From assembly GCA_947625135.1 (NCBI GenBank), contig CANQNE010000019.1:1-47943 (forward strand): 47,943 nucleotides of DNA. The letters are read 5' to 3'. The notes beneath the pieces are model-generated. The model was not told the DNA's origin. It saw only the letters and a list, made by a program, of their open reading frames with translations, and made no database searches. Positions 1 to 8,989 of the stretch are shown here, piece after piece (position 1 is the first letter of the stretch; every line of letters begins with the position of its first letter). The translations under genes were made by a program, and so were the position numbers. This DNA comes from an uncultured Lachnospiraceae bacterium. GTDB taxonomy: Bacteria > Bacillota > Clostridia > Lachnospirales > Lachnospiraceae.

Positions 1-93
1 GAAATTTGAAAAATTCAATGCTTTTTACCGTATGGTAGAATTTACTTCTGCACTGGAATTTACTTTTTCAATTAAGTGTGAATATGATCCGGG

Positions 94-1002
94 TCAATGC
101 CCTGACAGCGTTTTCATAGCCGGTGCGCTGAGCCGAAGCGTCTCCGCCCGGTTCCAATTTGGCTGAATCTCCAGAAACGCGGACATCTCAGCCTGATTCT
201 GCATATCCAGCGCCGTCCTGTCCAGCGTATGGCAGGCGCCGAAATAAGTATCGTTATTATAACCTGCGTACAGCTCCACCGTATCTCCCGTCTCTGTCAC
301 CACGGTGTAGCGGAACATGAACATGGGAATGGAAAGTCCCGTATTATAAGTTACCGGACAATACTTTGCCTCCAGTACATCAGAGATCTTCGTTCCCTCC
401 GTGTACCGGCTGTAAAGATCCTGCAGACAGGGTACGGCATACTGCGTCCAGTTGATGGAAGCCACAGTGCTCTCCACTCTGTCGGCGTCTGATACCTTGG
501 CCAGCAGCTCCTTTGCCTTGTCAAACTGAACGGCGTCAATCTGTTTCCATGCCTGCTGATAATAAATCTCCTGCTTTAACTGCTCCACATCCTCATAGCC
601 GGTGATCTGGTCGGCATAAACCTCCGCCTGATCATAATCACCCGCTTCCATGCAGGCTTTTACCTTATGGTAGGTGATAAGATACAGATAGTTTTCCGCA
701 TCCTTGTAATTTTTCATCGTCAGCAGCACTTTTTCTGCGGCAGCGTCGTCCCCCTGTTCAATGGCAAGCAGCGCTTCCTGATAATCGATTTCCCGCAAAA
801 TATCCGTTGTATCTTCATAATTTCCGATCGATTCAAAAGATTTTCGCGCCGCGGCATAATCCCCTTTTTCATAAGCGTCAAGTCCTTCCAGATAGACCTG
901 ATTTTTCCGGTTGTCGGAAAGGGTGTGCAGCACCACTGCCGTTACACCGCAGATAAGGATGACGCCGCATAAAATCACGATTTCCAATTTCTTTTTACTC
1001 AT
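94..1002 (-). CDS. Membrane-anchored TPR-like protein
   Basis: The 302-residue product has a short basic N-terminus (MSKKK) and one hydrophobic segment at about residues 7-26. This suits a signal anchor with the rest outside the membrane; no lipobox cysteine is seen. Residues about 36-175 contain at least three degenerate tetratricopeptide-like units, with alternating Ala, Gly and Tyr of the type GDYAAARKSFESIGNYED. The C-terminal third (about 185-302) looks like a separate globular domain that I do not recognise. It starts 22 bp downstream of smpB with a GGTGA-type ribosome site, so it is probably the last gene of the secG-rnr-smpB string. TPR-like extracytoplasmic domains usually mediate protein contacts; the partner cannot be read from the sequence. 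Function unknown. Confidence 0.75.
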   Translation of the reverse strand: MSKKKLEIVILCGVILICGVTAVVLHTLSDNRKNQVYLEGLDAYEKGDYAAARKSFESIGNYEDTTDILREIDYQEALLAIEQGDDAAAEKVLLTMKNYKDAENYLYLITYHKVKACMEAGDYDQAEVYADQITGYEDVEQLKQEIYYQQAWKQIDAVQFDKAKELLAKVSDADRVESTVASINWTQYAVPCLQDLYSRYTEGTKISDVLEAKYCPVTYNTGLSIPMFMFRYTVVTETGDTVELYAGYNNDTYFGACHTLDRTALDMQNQAEMSAFLEIQPNWNRAETLRLSAPAMKTLSGH

Positions 1003-1024
1003 TTTTCACCATTCCCGTATATTC

Positions 1025-1492
1025 TTAATACAGATTTTTTACCTTAAACTGTTTTTCCGCTTCTCTTCTCTGATCCTTTTTGGCAATATCCTGCCGCTTG
1101 TCATAGAGCTTTTTTCCTCTTCCAAGTCCGATCTCCACTTTCACAAGGCTCCCTTTAAAATATACCTGTAAGGGCACCACAGTATAACCCTGCTGGGCAA
1201 TCTTCCCGCACAGCTTGTTGATTTCCTGTTTGTGCAGCAGCAGCTTCCTGATCCGCAGAGGATCTTTATTGAAGATATTTCCCTTTTCATAAGGACTGAT
1301 GTTCATGCCATAAATCAGCGCCTCACCGTTGTCGATCCGGACAAAGGATTCCTTGATGCTGCATTTCCCCATGCGCAGGGATTTGACCTCCGTTCCGGCA
1401 AGGGCGATCCCTGCCTCGTAGGTATCCTCAATAAAATAATCAAATCGGGCTTTCTTGTTGTTGGCGATCAGTTTCACACTGTCCTTGCCCAT
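1025..1492 (-). CDS. smpB: SsrA-binding protein SmpB
   Basis: SmpB binds tmRNA and brings it to stalled ribosomes for trans-translation. The 155-residue product has the family's usual length. It opens with [20 protein letters not shown], has the core [10 protein letters not shown] and GKCSIKES segments, and ends in the basic tail [10 protein letters not shown] followed by Lys/Arg-rich residues, which inserts into the decoding centre. An upstream in-frame ATG at 1546 would add 18 residues unlike SmpB, so the start is placed at 1492. With this start the gene still overlaps the 3' end of rnr by 53 bp, which suggests translational coupling. RNase R is recruited to tmRNA-rescued mRNAs in studied bacteria, so the pairing is functional as well as positional. 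No ssrA gene is seen in the window. Confidence 0.96.
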   Translation of the reverse strand: MGKDSVKLIANNKKARFDYFIEDTYEAGIALAGTEVKSLRMGKCSIKESFVRIDNGEALIYGMNISPYEKGNIFNKDPLRIRKLLLHKQEINKLCGKIAQQGYTVVPLQVYFKGSLVKVEIGLGRGKKLYDKRQDIAKKDQRREAEKQFKVKNLY

Positions 1493-3491
1493 GTTCCGTC
1501 TCCTCTTCAAATATTTCAAAATCAATGGTGCGCTGCAGAAGATCACAGCCAGTCACCCGGATAGTCACCGGCTGGCCCAGACAATACTGCCGTCCTGTCT
1601 CCTCTCCCACCAGCGCATAATGGGGTTCGTCAAAATAATAATAGTCGTCCGTCATGGCGCTGACGCGGATCAGCCCTTCCACGGTATTTTCCAGTTCCAC
1701 ATACATGCCCCAGTTTGTGATGCCGGAGATCACACCGTCATAAACCTGCCCGATCCGCTCCTGCATATATTCCACTTTCTTCAGCTTCAGACATTCCCGT
1801 TCCGCTTCATCCGCCCTTCGCTCCGTCTCAGAGGACTGGACTGCCACATCCGGCAGGATCCGTGCATAATGAGCATTTCTCTTCTCATTGCGGCTGCCGT
1901 GGATCGTCTCCTTGATGATCCGGTGGATCTGCAGATCCGGATAACGGCGGATGGGAGAAGTAAAATGACAATAATATTTGGTCGCCAGTCCAAAATGTCC
2001 GGTACACTCTGTCGTATAGCGGGCCTGCTTCATGGTGCGCAGCACGATCCGGCTGATCAGCGCCTCCTCCGGCGTATCTCCGATCTTTTCCAGCAGCTTC
2101 TGAAATTCCTTGGGATGAACAGATTCCTGACCGGATTTTATATAATAGCCGAAGTTGGAGATCAAAGTTTCCAAACGACTGATCTTCTCAGGGTCCGGCG
2201 TCTCGTGGGTACGGTACAGAAAAGGCGCCTCCTGCCAGAAATAATCCTCCGCGATGGTTTCGTTGGCAGCCAGCATAAATTCCTCGATCATCCGAGTCGC
2301 CGTATTCCGCTCATAGGGCTTTAATTCCAGCGGCTTTCCATTTTTATCCAAAATCACCTTTGTCTCTGGAAAATCAAAGTCCACATAGCCCCGTTTCTGC
2401 CGTTTCTTTCGCAGGATATTCGCAAGGCAGGCCATATCCTCCAGCATAGGCAGAAGATCCCGGTAGCGGCTGCACAAAGCCTCGTCGTGATCGGAAACGA
2501 TCTTGTTCACGTCAGTATAATTCATACGCTCGTTCACCTGCAGGACGGTCTCCACGATCTCATGTCCCCGGACGGTTCCTTTTGCATCCAGCTCCATGAT
2601 ACAGCTTAATGCCAGCCTGTCACAGCCTGCATTCAGAGAGCAGATCCCGTTTGACAGCTTGTGCGGAAGCATGGGGATCACCTTGTCTGTGAGATAAACG
2701 CTGGTGCCTCGCTTCAACGCTTCCTTATCCAGCAGGGAATGTTCCCTCACATAATGGCTCACATCCGCAATATGCACCCCGAGGAGATAACCGGTTTCCG
2801 TTCGCCTGAGCGTTACCGCATCATCCAGATCTTTTGCATCCTCTCCATCTATGGTGATGGTCTGCCAGTCCCGGATATCCTTCCGGCCCGCCATTTCCTG
2901 CTCCGACACTGTGTCCGGCAGCTTTGCCGCCTCTCTCATAACGGCGTCGGAAAAGCCCTCCGGCAGTCCGTAGGATTTTACGATACAGGCAATATCCGTT
3001 CCCGGATCATTGATATGGCCGATAATTTCCAATATCCTGCCCTGAGGATTCCTGCCGGCGCTGCCGTAATCTACGATCTCCACCAGCACCTTATGCCCGT
3101 TCTGGGCGCCCATGGAATCTTCGATGGGCACGAAAATATCTCTGCCGATCCTGATCTGATCCGGCACGACAAAACCGAACTTTTTGTTTCGGTCAAAGGT
3201 TCCGATCAGCTGCTTCTGCCCCCGGGTCAGGATCTTTGTGACAATCCCTTCTCGGTTCTTGCCCCGTCTTCCCGGCCGGAGTCTGATCTCCACCAGATCC
3301 CCGTGCATGGCGCTGTTTGCATCCTTTTCGGAAATGAACACATCCCCTTCAAGGCCTTCCACTGTCACAAAGCCGAAGCCTCTGGCAGTCCCCTGATATT
3401 GTCCCGTCAGTGTATTTCCGGCAGACCGGCGGCCTTTTCCCTGTTCTTTCTGCTTATATTCATTTTGGTTATATTCTTTCTGCTGTTCCAT
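1440..3491 (-). CDS. rnr: Ribonuclease R
   Basis: This 3'-5' exoribonuclease of the RNB family degrades structured RNA. The 683-residue protein shows N-terminal cold-shock-like OB domains (about 30-170), then the RNB catalytic core with the acidic cluster [11 protein letters not shown] near residue 220 and the [13 protein letters not shown] segment. The C-terminal S1 domain (about 570-660) contains [20 protein letters not shown]. The usual long lysine-rich C-terminal tail is missing; the protein ends soon after S1, within smpB. The first 20 residues are Glu, Gln, Asn and Lys rich and of low complexity. No convincing Shine-Dalgarno lies before the ATG at 3491, and a strong hairpin with a T tract, apparently the secG terminator, ends about 20 nt upstream. 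Expression may therefore rely on read-through or on a promoter I cannot see. Confidence 0.95.
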   Translation of the reverse strand: MEQQKEYNQNEYKQKEQGKGRRSAGNTLTGQYQGTARGFGFVTVEGLEGDVFISEKDANSAMHGDLVEIRLRPGRRGKNREGIVTKILTRGQKQLIGTFDRNKKFGFVVPDQIRIGRDIFVPIEDSMGAQNGHKVLVEIVDYGSAGRNPQGRILEIIGHINDPGTDIACIVKSYGLPEGFSDAVMREAAKLPDTVSEQEMAGRKDIRDWQTITIDGEDAKDLDDAVTLRRTETGYLLGVHIADVSHYVREHSLLDKEALKRGTSVYLTDKVIPMLPHKLSNGICSLNAGCDRLALSCIMELDAKGTVRGHEIVETVLQVNERMNYTDVNKIVSDHDEALCSRYRDLLPMLEDMACLANILRKKRQKRGYVDFDFPETKVILDKNGKPLELKPYERNTATRMIEEFMLAANETIAEDYFWQEAPFLYRTHETPDPEKISRLETLISNFGYYIKSGQESVHPKEFQKLLEKIGDTPEEALISRIVLRTMKQARYTTECTGHFGLATKYYCHFTSPIRRYPDLQIHRIIKETIHGSRNEKRNAHYARILPDVAVQSSETERRADEAERECLKLKKVEYMQERIGQVYDGVISGITNWGMYVELENTVEGLIRVSAMTDDYYYFDEPHYALVGEETGRQYCLGQPVTIRVTGCDLLQRTIDFEIFEEETEHGQGQCETDRQQQESPI

Positions 3492-3509
3492 ATATTTTCT
3501 ATTACATTA

Positions 3510-3539
3510 GAAAAAACACCCTTGAACCAAGAGTGTTTT
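3510..3539 (-). terminator. Intrinsic terminator after secG
   Basis: On the minus strand an 11-bp stem (AAACACTCTTG with CAAGGGTGTTT, one G-T pair) with a 3-nt loop is followed by TTTTTT. It lies between the secG stop and the rnr start, so it ends secG transcripts or attenuates entry into rnr. Confidence 0.8.
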
Positions 3540-3575
3540 GACTGTTTTCTGTGCTGTAACAATATGCTGCTTCCG

Positions 3576-3812
3576 TTAAAAATTAATATTCAGAACGATT
3601 GCAAGCGCCAAAAAGGCAACTGCCAGAATCTTCGTAATCATTACCAGCTTGCCTTCCATGGAACGTCCTTTATTCTTTCCCCAGTAGCTTTCCGCTGCGC
3701 CGCTGATCACGCCAAGTCCTGCCGACTTGCCTTCCTGCATCAACACAACCACTGTCAACACAATACTCACTATGACGAATAAAATGGTTAAGATAATTCT
3801 CAGAACACCCAT
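3576..3812 (-). CDS. secG: Preprotein translocase subunit SecG
   Basis: SecG is the small third subunit of the SecYEG protein-conducting channel. The start is placed at 3812 because GGAGGTG lies at correct spacing before this ATG; the in-frame ATG at 3866 is not needed. The 78-residue product has two membrane helices (about 3-23 and 55-76) joined by the family loop VVVLMQEGKSAGLG, then SGAAESYWGKNKGRSMEGK. Length and topology match SecG. It precedes rnr and smpB, an order common in Firmicutes. It has its own promoter about 100 bp upstream, a leader with two hairpins, and a terminator after the stop. Confidence 0.95.
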   Translation of the reverse strand: MGVLRIILTILFVIVSIVLTVVVLMQEGKSAGLGVISGAAESYWGKNKGRSMEGKLVMITKILAVAFLALAIVLNINF

Positions 3813-3830
3813 GATCCTTACACCTCCTAT

Positions 3831-3870
3831 ATCATGAACTACATTCATGATCTCCGCATTCGCCAAATGC
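3831..3870 (-). other. Two hairpins in the secG leader
   Basis: Two perfect stem-loops lie side by side in the secG 5' leader. One pairs GCATT with AATGC (3856-3870) and the other pairs ATCATGAA with TTCATGAT (3831-3851). The second ends a few bases before the AGGAGG ribosome site and could affect translation initiation or transcript stability. Confidence 0.5.
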
Positions 3871-3911
3871 TCTGCCTCTGGCTCAATGCGCCTTTAAATC
3901 ATACAAGGGGT

Positions 3912-3940
3912 ATTCTAGCACACTATAATTGAGATTTCAA
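3912..3940 (-). promoter_or_regulatory. Promoter of secG
   Basis: Minus-strand TTGAAA, a 17-bp spacer and TAGAAT, with TGC forming an extended -10. It points towards secG and leaves a leader of roughly 90 nt. Confidence 0.65.
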
Positions 3941-4004
3941 CAGTTTTTTCCCTTTTTTATCCGGTATTTTTCCGGAAATGATAAATTTTCGCGAAAGTGT
4001 TCTC

Positions 4005-5303
4005 TTACAGATAATCCCGTCCGTATACTGCGCCGTCCGCCAATTCCTCCTCGATGCGGAGCAGACGATTATACTTTGCGACCCTGTCGCTTCTGCAGGG
4101 CGCGCCTGTCTTGATCTGTCCCGCATTGACCGCCACGCTCAGATCAGCGATGAAACTGTCCTCCGTCTCGCCCGAACGATGGGAGATCACCGTGCGGAAC
4201 CCGCTGCGCTTTGCCAGTCCAATGGCGTCCATGGCCTCCGACAGGGTACCGATCTGGTTTACCTTGATCAGGATCGCATTGCCGGCGCCAAGAGAAATCC
4301 CCTTTGCAAGCCTTCTCTGATTGGTCACGAACAAGTCGTCTCCAACCAGCTGCATACCGGCCCCCATCTTTGCTGTCATAGAAATCCAGCCGTTCCAATC
4401 GTCCTCAAATAACCCGTCTTCAATAGAGAAGATCGGGAACTCGCTTTTCAGCCCCTCATAATACTGCAGCATCTCGTTGGCGTCCCGCAGCACCTTTCTG
4501 CCTGTCATCCTGGATTCCCCGGGAAAATAATAGGCTTTCTCCGTCTCATCATAAAGCTCGCTGGCAGCGGCATCAATGGCAAACACGATATCTTCTCCCG
4601 GCGTATAGCCGGCGTCCCTTACTGCCTGAGCCATGACAGAGAGGGTTTCATTTGCATTTTCCAGATCCGGCGCAAAGCCCCCTTCGTCTCCCACGGCGGT
4701 GGACAGCCCTTTCATTTTCAGCCGCTTTTTTAAGCTGTGATAAATTTCCGCGCCCATCTGCAAGCCTTCGCCGAAGGTAGGCGCCCCTGCGGGCATAATC
4801 ATAAACTCCTGCAGATCCACCGTATTATCCGCATGACGCCCGCCGTTCAAAATATTCATCATGGGAACCGGCAGGCATCTGGCGTCAATCCCGCCCAGAT
4901 ACCGGTAAAGGGGAAGCCGCAATGAGGCGGCCGCCGCCCGTGCGACAGCCAGAGAAACGCCAAGGATGGCGTTGGCGCCGAATTTATTTTTATATTCCGT
5001 ACCGTCCAGCTCCAGCATCTTCTGATCGATGAGCCGCTGCTCAAATACATTTTCGCCGATGACCGCCTTGGACAGATTGGCATTTACATTGTGTACGGCG
5101 TGCATGACTCCAAGGCCGTGGAAACGTTTTTCCCGGTCCCGAAGCTCCAGCGCTTCAAAGGAACCTGTGGACGCGCCAGAGGGCACGCTGGCCCGGCCTG
5201 CCACTCCGTTTTCCAGAGTAACCTCTACTTCTACCGTGGGATTTCCTCTTGAGTCCAGTATTTCTCTGCCGTGTACGTCGGTGATTGGCATATATTTTCT
5301 CAT
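4005..5303 (-). CDS. eno: Enolase
   Basis: Enolase interconverts 2-phosphoglycerate and phosphoenolpyruvate in lower glycolysis. The 432-residue protein has the full family layout. The N-terminal part carries [14 protein letters not shown] and the mobile-loop region [17 protein letters not shown]. The metal-binding and catalytic segments are [21 protein letters not shown] and GDDLFVTN. The catalytic lysine lies in [11 protein letters not shown], followed by [10 protein letters not shown]. The start at 5303 has GGAGG five bases upstream. It lies 162 bp downstream of a small membrane-protein gene and follows gpmI-thrC, so the neighbouring glycolytic steps gpmI and eno sit on the same strand. 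I could not find a convincing separate promoter. Confidence 0.97.
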   Translation of the reverse strand: MRKYMPITDVHGREILDSRGNPTVEVEVTLENGVAGRASVPSGASTGSFEALELRDREKRFHGLGVMHAVHNVNANLSKAVIGENVFEQRLIDQKMLELDGTEYKNKFGANAILGVSLAVARAAAASLRLPLYRYLGGIDARCLPVPMMNILNGGRHADNTVDLQEFMIMPAGAPTFGEGLQMGAEIYHSLKKRLKMKGLSTAVGDEGGFAPDLENANETLSVMAQAVRDAGYTPGEDIVFAIDAAASELYDETEKAYYFPGESRMTGRKVLRDANEMLQYYEGLKSEFPIFSIEDGLFEDDWNGWISMTAKMGAGMQLVGDDLFVTNQRRLAKGISLGAGNAILIKVNQIGTLSEAMDAIGLAKRSGFRTVISHRSGETEDSFIADLSVAVNAGQIKTGAPCRSDRVAKYNRLLRIEEELADGAVYGRDYL

Positions 5304-5465
5304 GGTCTCCTCCGTTCCGGTCTCTTTGACCGTCAGTTTTTGATACCATTACTATTGCCAATAAACCCCACTTTATACTTGACTTCGGCAAAGAAAAGCG
5401 CTAAAGCAAAATCAGGGATCATTTTTATTGCGCGCCGATGGCCTCTGCGCCATCGATGACCGCCG

Positions 5466-5810
5466 TTACTGGAGATACTCTTTTGTCGCTTTTTGAATAT
5501 CTCTGGAAAATACAAAATACAGAACCAGCAAAAGAATCAAAATAATGAGCTGGATCAGCGGAGAGATCTTGAACACTTCCAGCAAGATCAGCACGGCGGC
5601 GCCTACCACCGCGATAACCCCCGCGGACATGATCTTTGTGTAGGTGGCGTTGATAAAACCCGGAATATCCCTGCATTTCTCCATTTTGATATCCTGTCCG
5701 ATAAACCAGCCTACTTTTATCTTGCCGCTCGTTTTCATGGACTGTCCGGTGATCAGAAACGCGATCCCCACAATCCCGATCAATGAAAAAAAGATAACGC
5801 CCCAGCTCAT
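5466..5810 (-). CDS. Small integral membrane protein
   Basis: The 114-residue hydrophobic product has three predicted membrane segments: about 4-22, about 62-82 and about 84-102. A short polar loop between the first and second carries GWFIGQDIKMEKCRDIPGF. The gene begins only 4 bp after the thrC stop, so it is very likely co-transcribed and translationally coupled with thrC. The topology resembles small DUF-type membrane proteins common in Clostridia, but I do not recognise the family. No function can be assigned; the link to thrC may be only positional. Confidence 0.7.
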   Translation of the reverse strand: MSWGVIFFSLIGIVGIAFLITGQSMKTSGKIKVGWFIGQDIKMEKCRDIPGFINATYTKIMSAGVIAVVGAAVLILLEVFKISPLIQLIILILLLVLYFVFSRDIQKATKEYLQ

Positions 5811-5814
5811 ACGC

Positions 5815-7293
5815 TCACATCCTTAAAAAAGATTTCACCATTGCCTCCATTTCGGAAACTCCACATACACATTTGTGCAGCACCGGCGCCGTCCGGATCT
5901 CCTCGATCGCCGCCGGAATCGGAACCTTTGACAGACTGCTGAGAGTGTCCGCCATCTCAAAGTCCGTCATGGCGTCGTATTTTCCGTCAATAGAATTCAG
6001 CACGCTTCTTGTAAATTTATAGGGACTTGCCGTGGAAACGATCAGCGCAGTGGTCTGATCCCCGGTTTCCGCCCTGTATTTCTCATACACTGCAGAAGCA
6101 ACCGCCGTGTGGGTATCCAGCACATAGCCTTCCGCCTCATACATGGATTTGATCCTTGCTCCGGTCTCCTCCTCCGTAGCATAATTCCCGTAAAAATCGG
6201 AGAGCCGCGCCTTCATCTCCTCCGTAATCTGATAAACGCCCTTTTCACCCAGCTCCTTCATCAGCCGGCTGTTTTTGTCCGCGTCGTTCCCGGCGATCAT
6301 ATAAATGAGCCGTTCCAGATTGCTGGAAATCAAAATATCCATGGAAGGAGAATTTGTCAGCACAAACGGACGGTTTTTATTGTAAACGCCGGTGGAAAAG
6401 AAATCATACAGCACCTTGTTTTCATTGGACGCGCAGATCAGTTTGGCAATGGGAAGCCCTGCCAGCTTCGCGTAATACGCCGCCAGAATGTTGCCGAAAT
6501 TTCCCGTGGGCACCACCGCGTTTATGGGATCCCCCGCTTTGATCTCGCCCCGCTTTACAAGCTGGCCGTATGCGTATACATAATATACGATCTGGGGCGT
6601 CAGACGCCCGATATTGATAGAATTTGCGGAAGAAAACTGATAGCCAGCAGCGGCAAGCTCCTCTGCCAGCTTCTTATCGCCGAACATTTTTTTCACGCCG
6701 GTCTGACAGTCGTCAAAATTACCGTCCACACCCACTACAAAGGTATTTTCTCCTTTCTGGGTCACCATCTGTCGCTGCTGGATAGGACTCACCCCGTCCT
6801 TGGGATAAAAAACAATGATCTTCGTACCCGACACATCCGCAAAGCCCGCCAGCGCCGCTTTTCCCGTATCGCCGGAGGTTGCGGTAAGGATGACGATATC
6901 GTTGGACACCTGATTCTTACGAGCTGAAGTAGTCAGCAGATAGGGCAGAATGGAAAGCGCCATATCTTTAAAGGCGATGGTGCTGCCGTGAAACAGCTCC
7001 ATATAAAACCCGCCGTCCTTCTTCCGGATTGGGGCAATTTCCGGCGTATCAAATTTGGAATCATAGGCATGGTCGATACAATACTTCAATTCTTCCTCTG
7101 TGAAGTCAGTCAGGAACAATTTCATCACCTGATATGCCGTCTGCCGGTAGTCCATGGCGGCAAACTCCTCAAGGGAATGATCCAGACTGGGTATCTCCGC
7201 CGGCACAAACAATCCGCCGTCATCCGCAAGTCCTTTTAAAATGGCCTGTGAAGCGGTCACCTCTGCGCCGCCTCGCGTACTTTTATAATTCAT
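5815..7293 (-). CDS. thrC: Threonine synthase
   Basis: This PLP enzyme converts O-phosphohomoserine to threonine. The 492-residue length fits the longer threonine synthase class with an N-terminal helical domain. It starts MNYKSTRGG, typical of the family. The PLP lysine is K109 in HGSTIAFKDMA, and the phosphate-binding region includes TATSGDTGKAALAG. Later motifs include PTGNFGNILAAYYAK. It lies 13 bp downstream of gpmI, so both probably share the promoter at 8909-8937. No leader peptide or T-box is visible between them, so amino-acid control is not evident here. Confidence 0.96.
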   Translation of the reverse strand: MNYKSTRGGAEVTASQAILKGLADDGGLFVPAEIPSLDHSLEEFAAMDYRQTAYQVMKLFLTDFTEEELKYCIDHAYDSKFDTPEIAPIRKKDGGFYMELFHGSTIAFKDMALSILPYLLTTSARKNQVSNDIVILTATSGDTGKAALAGFADVSGTKIIVFYPKDGVSPIQQRQMVTQKGENTFVVGVDGNFDDCQTGVKKMFGDKKLAEELAAAGYQFSSANSINIGRLTPQIVYYVYAYGQLVKRGEIKAGDPINAVVPTGNFGNILAAYYAKLAGLPIAKLICASNENKVLYDFFSTGVYNKNRPFVLTNSPSMDILISSNLERLIYMIAGNDADKNSRLMKELGEKGVYQITEEMKARLSDFYGNYATEEETGARIKSMYEAEGYVLDTHTAVASAVYEKYRAETGDQTTALIVSTASPYKFTRSVLNSIDGKYDAMTDFEMADTLSSLSKVPIPAAIEEIRTAPVLHKCVCGVSEMEAMVKSFLRM

Positions 7294-7306
7294 GCAATTC
7301 CTCCGT

Positions 7307-8842
7307 TTATTTTTTGATCAATAATGATTTTCCCGTCATCTCCGCAGGCTGCTCCATTCCCATCATCTCGATCAGGGTAGGAATGATATCCGCCAGACAA
7401 CCGCCGTCCCGCAAAGTATAATCCTCGTCATAATTTACCAGAATAAAAGGCACCGGATTGGTTGTATGGGCGGTAAAGCTGCCGCCGGTTTCGTAGTCGA
7501 TCAGCTGTTCCGCGTTGCCGTGATCGGCGCAGATAAACATCTGACCGTTCACCTCGCGGATGGCTTCCACAGTTTTGCCCACACATTTATCCACGGCTTC
7601 CACGGCCTTGATCGCCGCCTCCATGATACCGGTGTGTCCCACCATATCCGGATTTGCAAAGTTGATGATGATCACGTCATATTTCCCTGACCTGATGGCA
7701 TTGATCAGGTTGTCGCAAACCTCATAGGCGCTCATCTCCGGCTTCATGTCAAAGGTTTCCACTCTGGGAGAATCTACAAGGATGCGATCCTCTCCCTCAA
7801 ACTGCTTTTCCTCGCCGCCATTAAAGAAGAATGTCACGTGGGCGTATTTCTGCGTCTCTGCAAGCCGCAGCTGTTTTAAGCCATGCACGGAAAGATATTC
7901 GCCGAAGGTCATCGTCAGCGCTTCCGGCGGATAGGCCACGGAAACATTTGGCATTTCCGCATCATACTGGGCCATACACACAAAATGTACGGGGAAATAA
8001 CCATTCCTCCGGACAAATCCTCCGAAATCCGGATCTACAAAGGCCCTTGTCAGCTGACGGGCCCGATCCGGGCGGAAATTGAAGAAAATAATGCTGTCGT
8101 TTTCATGGATCATCCCATTGGGATCTGTCACAGTGGGGAGCATGAACTCATCTGTTACACCGTTCTCGTAAGAAAGCTCAATGGCCTTTACCGGATCACT
8201 TTCTCCGGTAACGCCTTCCCCGAACACAAGGGCATTGTAAGCCTTCTCCTCCCGATCCCACGCATTGTCCCGGTCCATGGCATAAAACCGTCCGGAAATG
8301 GTGGCAACGGAGCCCACGCCGATCTCCTTCATCTTTGCAACCGCTTCCTTCATATATCCCGCAGCGGAAGAAGGGGGCACGTCACGGCCGTCCAGATAGG
8401 CATGTACATAAACCTTTTCCAGACCGTTCATTTTCGCCATCTTCAAAAGCCCGTACAAATGCTCGGTATGGCTGTGTACGCCGCCGGGTGAAAGCAGTCC
8501 CATCAGATGGAGGGCGCTGCCCTTCTCTTTGCAGTTTTCCATGGCCGCCACAAGGGCAGGATTCTGAAGGAAGGTTCCGTCTTCAATGGCTCTGGAGATC
8601 TTCACCAGCATCTGGTACACGATCCTCCCGGCACCCATATTGGTATGCCCCACTTCGGAATTTCCCATCTGTCCTTCGGGAAGTCCCACTGCCATGCCGC
8701 TTGCCCGCCCGGTAACAAAAGGACATGTCTTCATCAGTTCATCCATCACCGGCGTATTGGCCTGCGCCACCGCGTTGCCGTCCGTTCTGTCATTCAGCCC
8801 GTAACCGTCCAAAATCATCAATACTGTAGGTTTCTTACTCAT
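7307..8842 (-). CDS. gpmI: 2,3-bisphosphoglycerate-independent phosphoglycerate mutase
   Basis: This enzyme interconverts 3- and 2-phosphoglycerate through a phosphoserine in a dimetal (usually Mn) site of the alkaline-phosphatase fold. The 511-residue protein has the expected length. D12 lies in LMILDGYGLND, and the nucleophile S62 in GQMGNSEVGHTNMGAGR. Further motifs are HAYLDGRDVPPSSA, NFRPDRARQL, NFANPDMVGHTG and CADHGNAEQL. It is the first gene of a minus-strand unit with thrC and a small membrane protein, with eno further downstream. Its promoter is close to consensus. Confidence 0.97.
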   Translation of the reverse strand: MSKKPTVLMILDGYGLNDRTDGNAVAQANTPVMDELMKTCPFVTGRASGMAVGLPEGQMGNSEVGHTNMGAGRIVYQMLVKISRAIEDGTFLQNPALVAAMENCKEKGSALHLMGLLSPGGVHSHTEHLYGLLKMAKMNGLEKVYVHAYLDGRDVPPSSAAGYMKEAVAKMKEIGVGSVATISGRFYAMDRDNAWDREEKAYNALVFGEGVTGESDPVKAIELSYENGVTDEFMLPTVTDPNGMIHENDSIIFFNFRPDRARQLTRAFVDPDFGGFVRRNGYFPVHFVCMAQYDAEMPNVSVAYPPEALTMTFGEYLSVHGLKQLRLAETQKYAHVTFFFNGGEEKQFEGEDRILVDSPRVETFDMKPEMSAYEVCDNLINAIRSGKYDVIIINFANPDMVGHTGIMEAAIKAVEAVDKCVGKTVEAIREVNGQMFICADHGNAEQLIDYETGGSFTAHTTNPVPFILVNYDEDYTLRDGGCLADIIPTLIEMMGMEQPAEMTGKSLLIKK

Positions 8843-8908
8843 AATTACCTCTTTTCCGCCATTTATAGTAAAAACAGCATTTTGTCATATTCCGAAAAAC
8901 TATTGTAC

Positions 8909-8937
8909 ATTATACTTACAAAACATGGAAACGTCAA
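8909..8937 (-). promoter_or_regulatory. Promoter of gpmI-thrC
   Basis: Minus-strand TTGACG, a 17-bp spacer and TATAAT lie about 65 bp before the gpmI start. This is a strong sigma-A type promoter. Confidence 0.8.
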
Positions 8938-8989
8938 TCATTCCCCCGCGCTTTTTATGCAAAAATTATCCCCGGACAGGACGTTCCAG

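Noticed and set aside
1-93. Terminator or ssrA (tmRNA) gene downstream of smpB
   Set aside because: Only a weak TACC/GGTA hairpin is visible and no tmRNA acceptor or tag-peptide sequence is present before the window edge.
2661-3782. 373-codon plus-strand frame opposite rnr and secG
   Set aside because: Antisense to two well-conserved genes and crossing their terminator; composition is that of a shadow frame.
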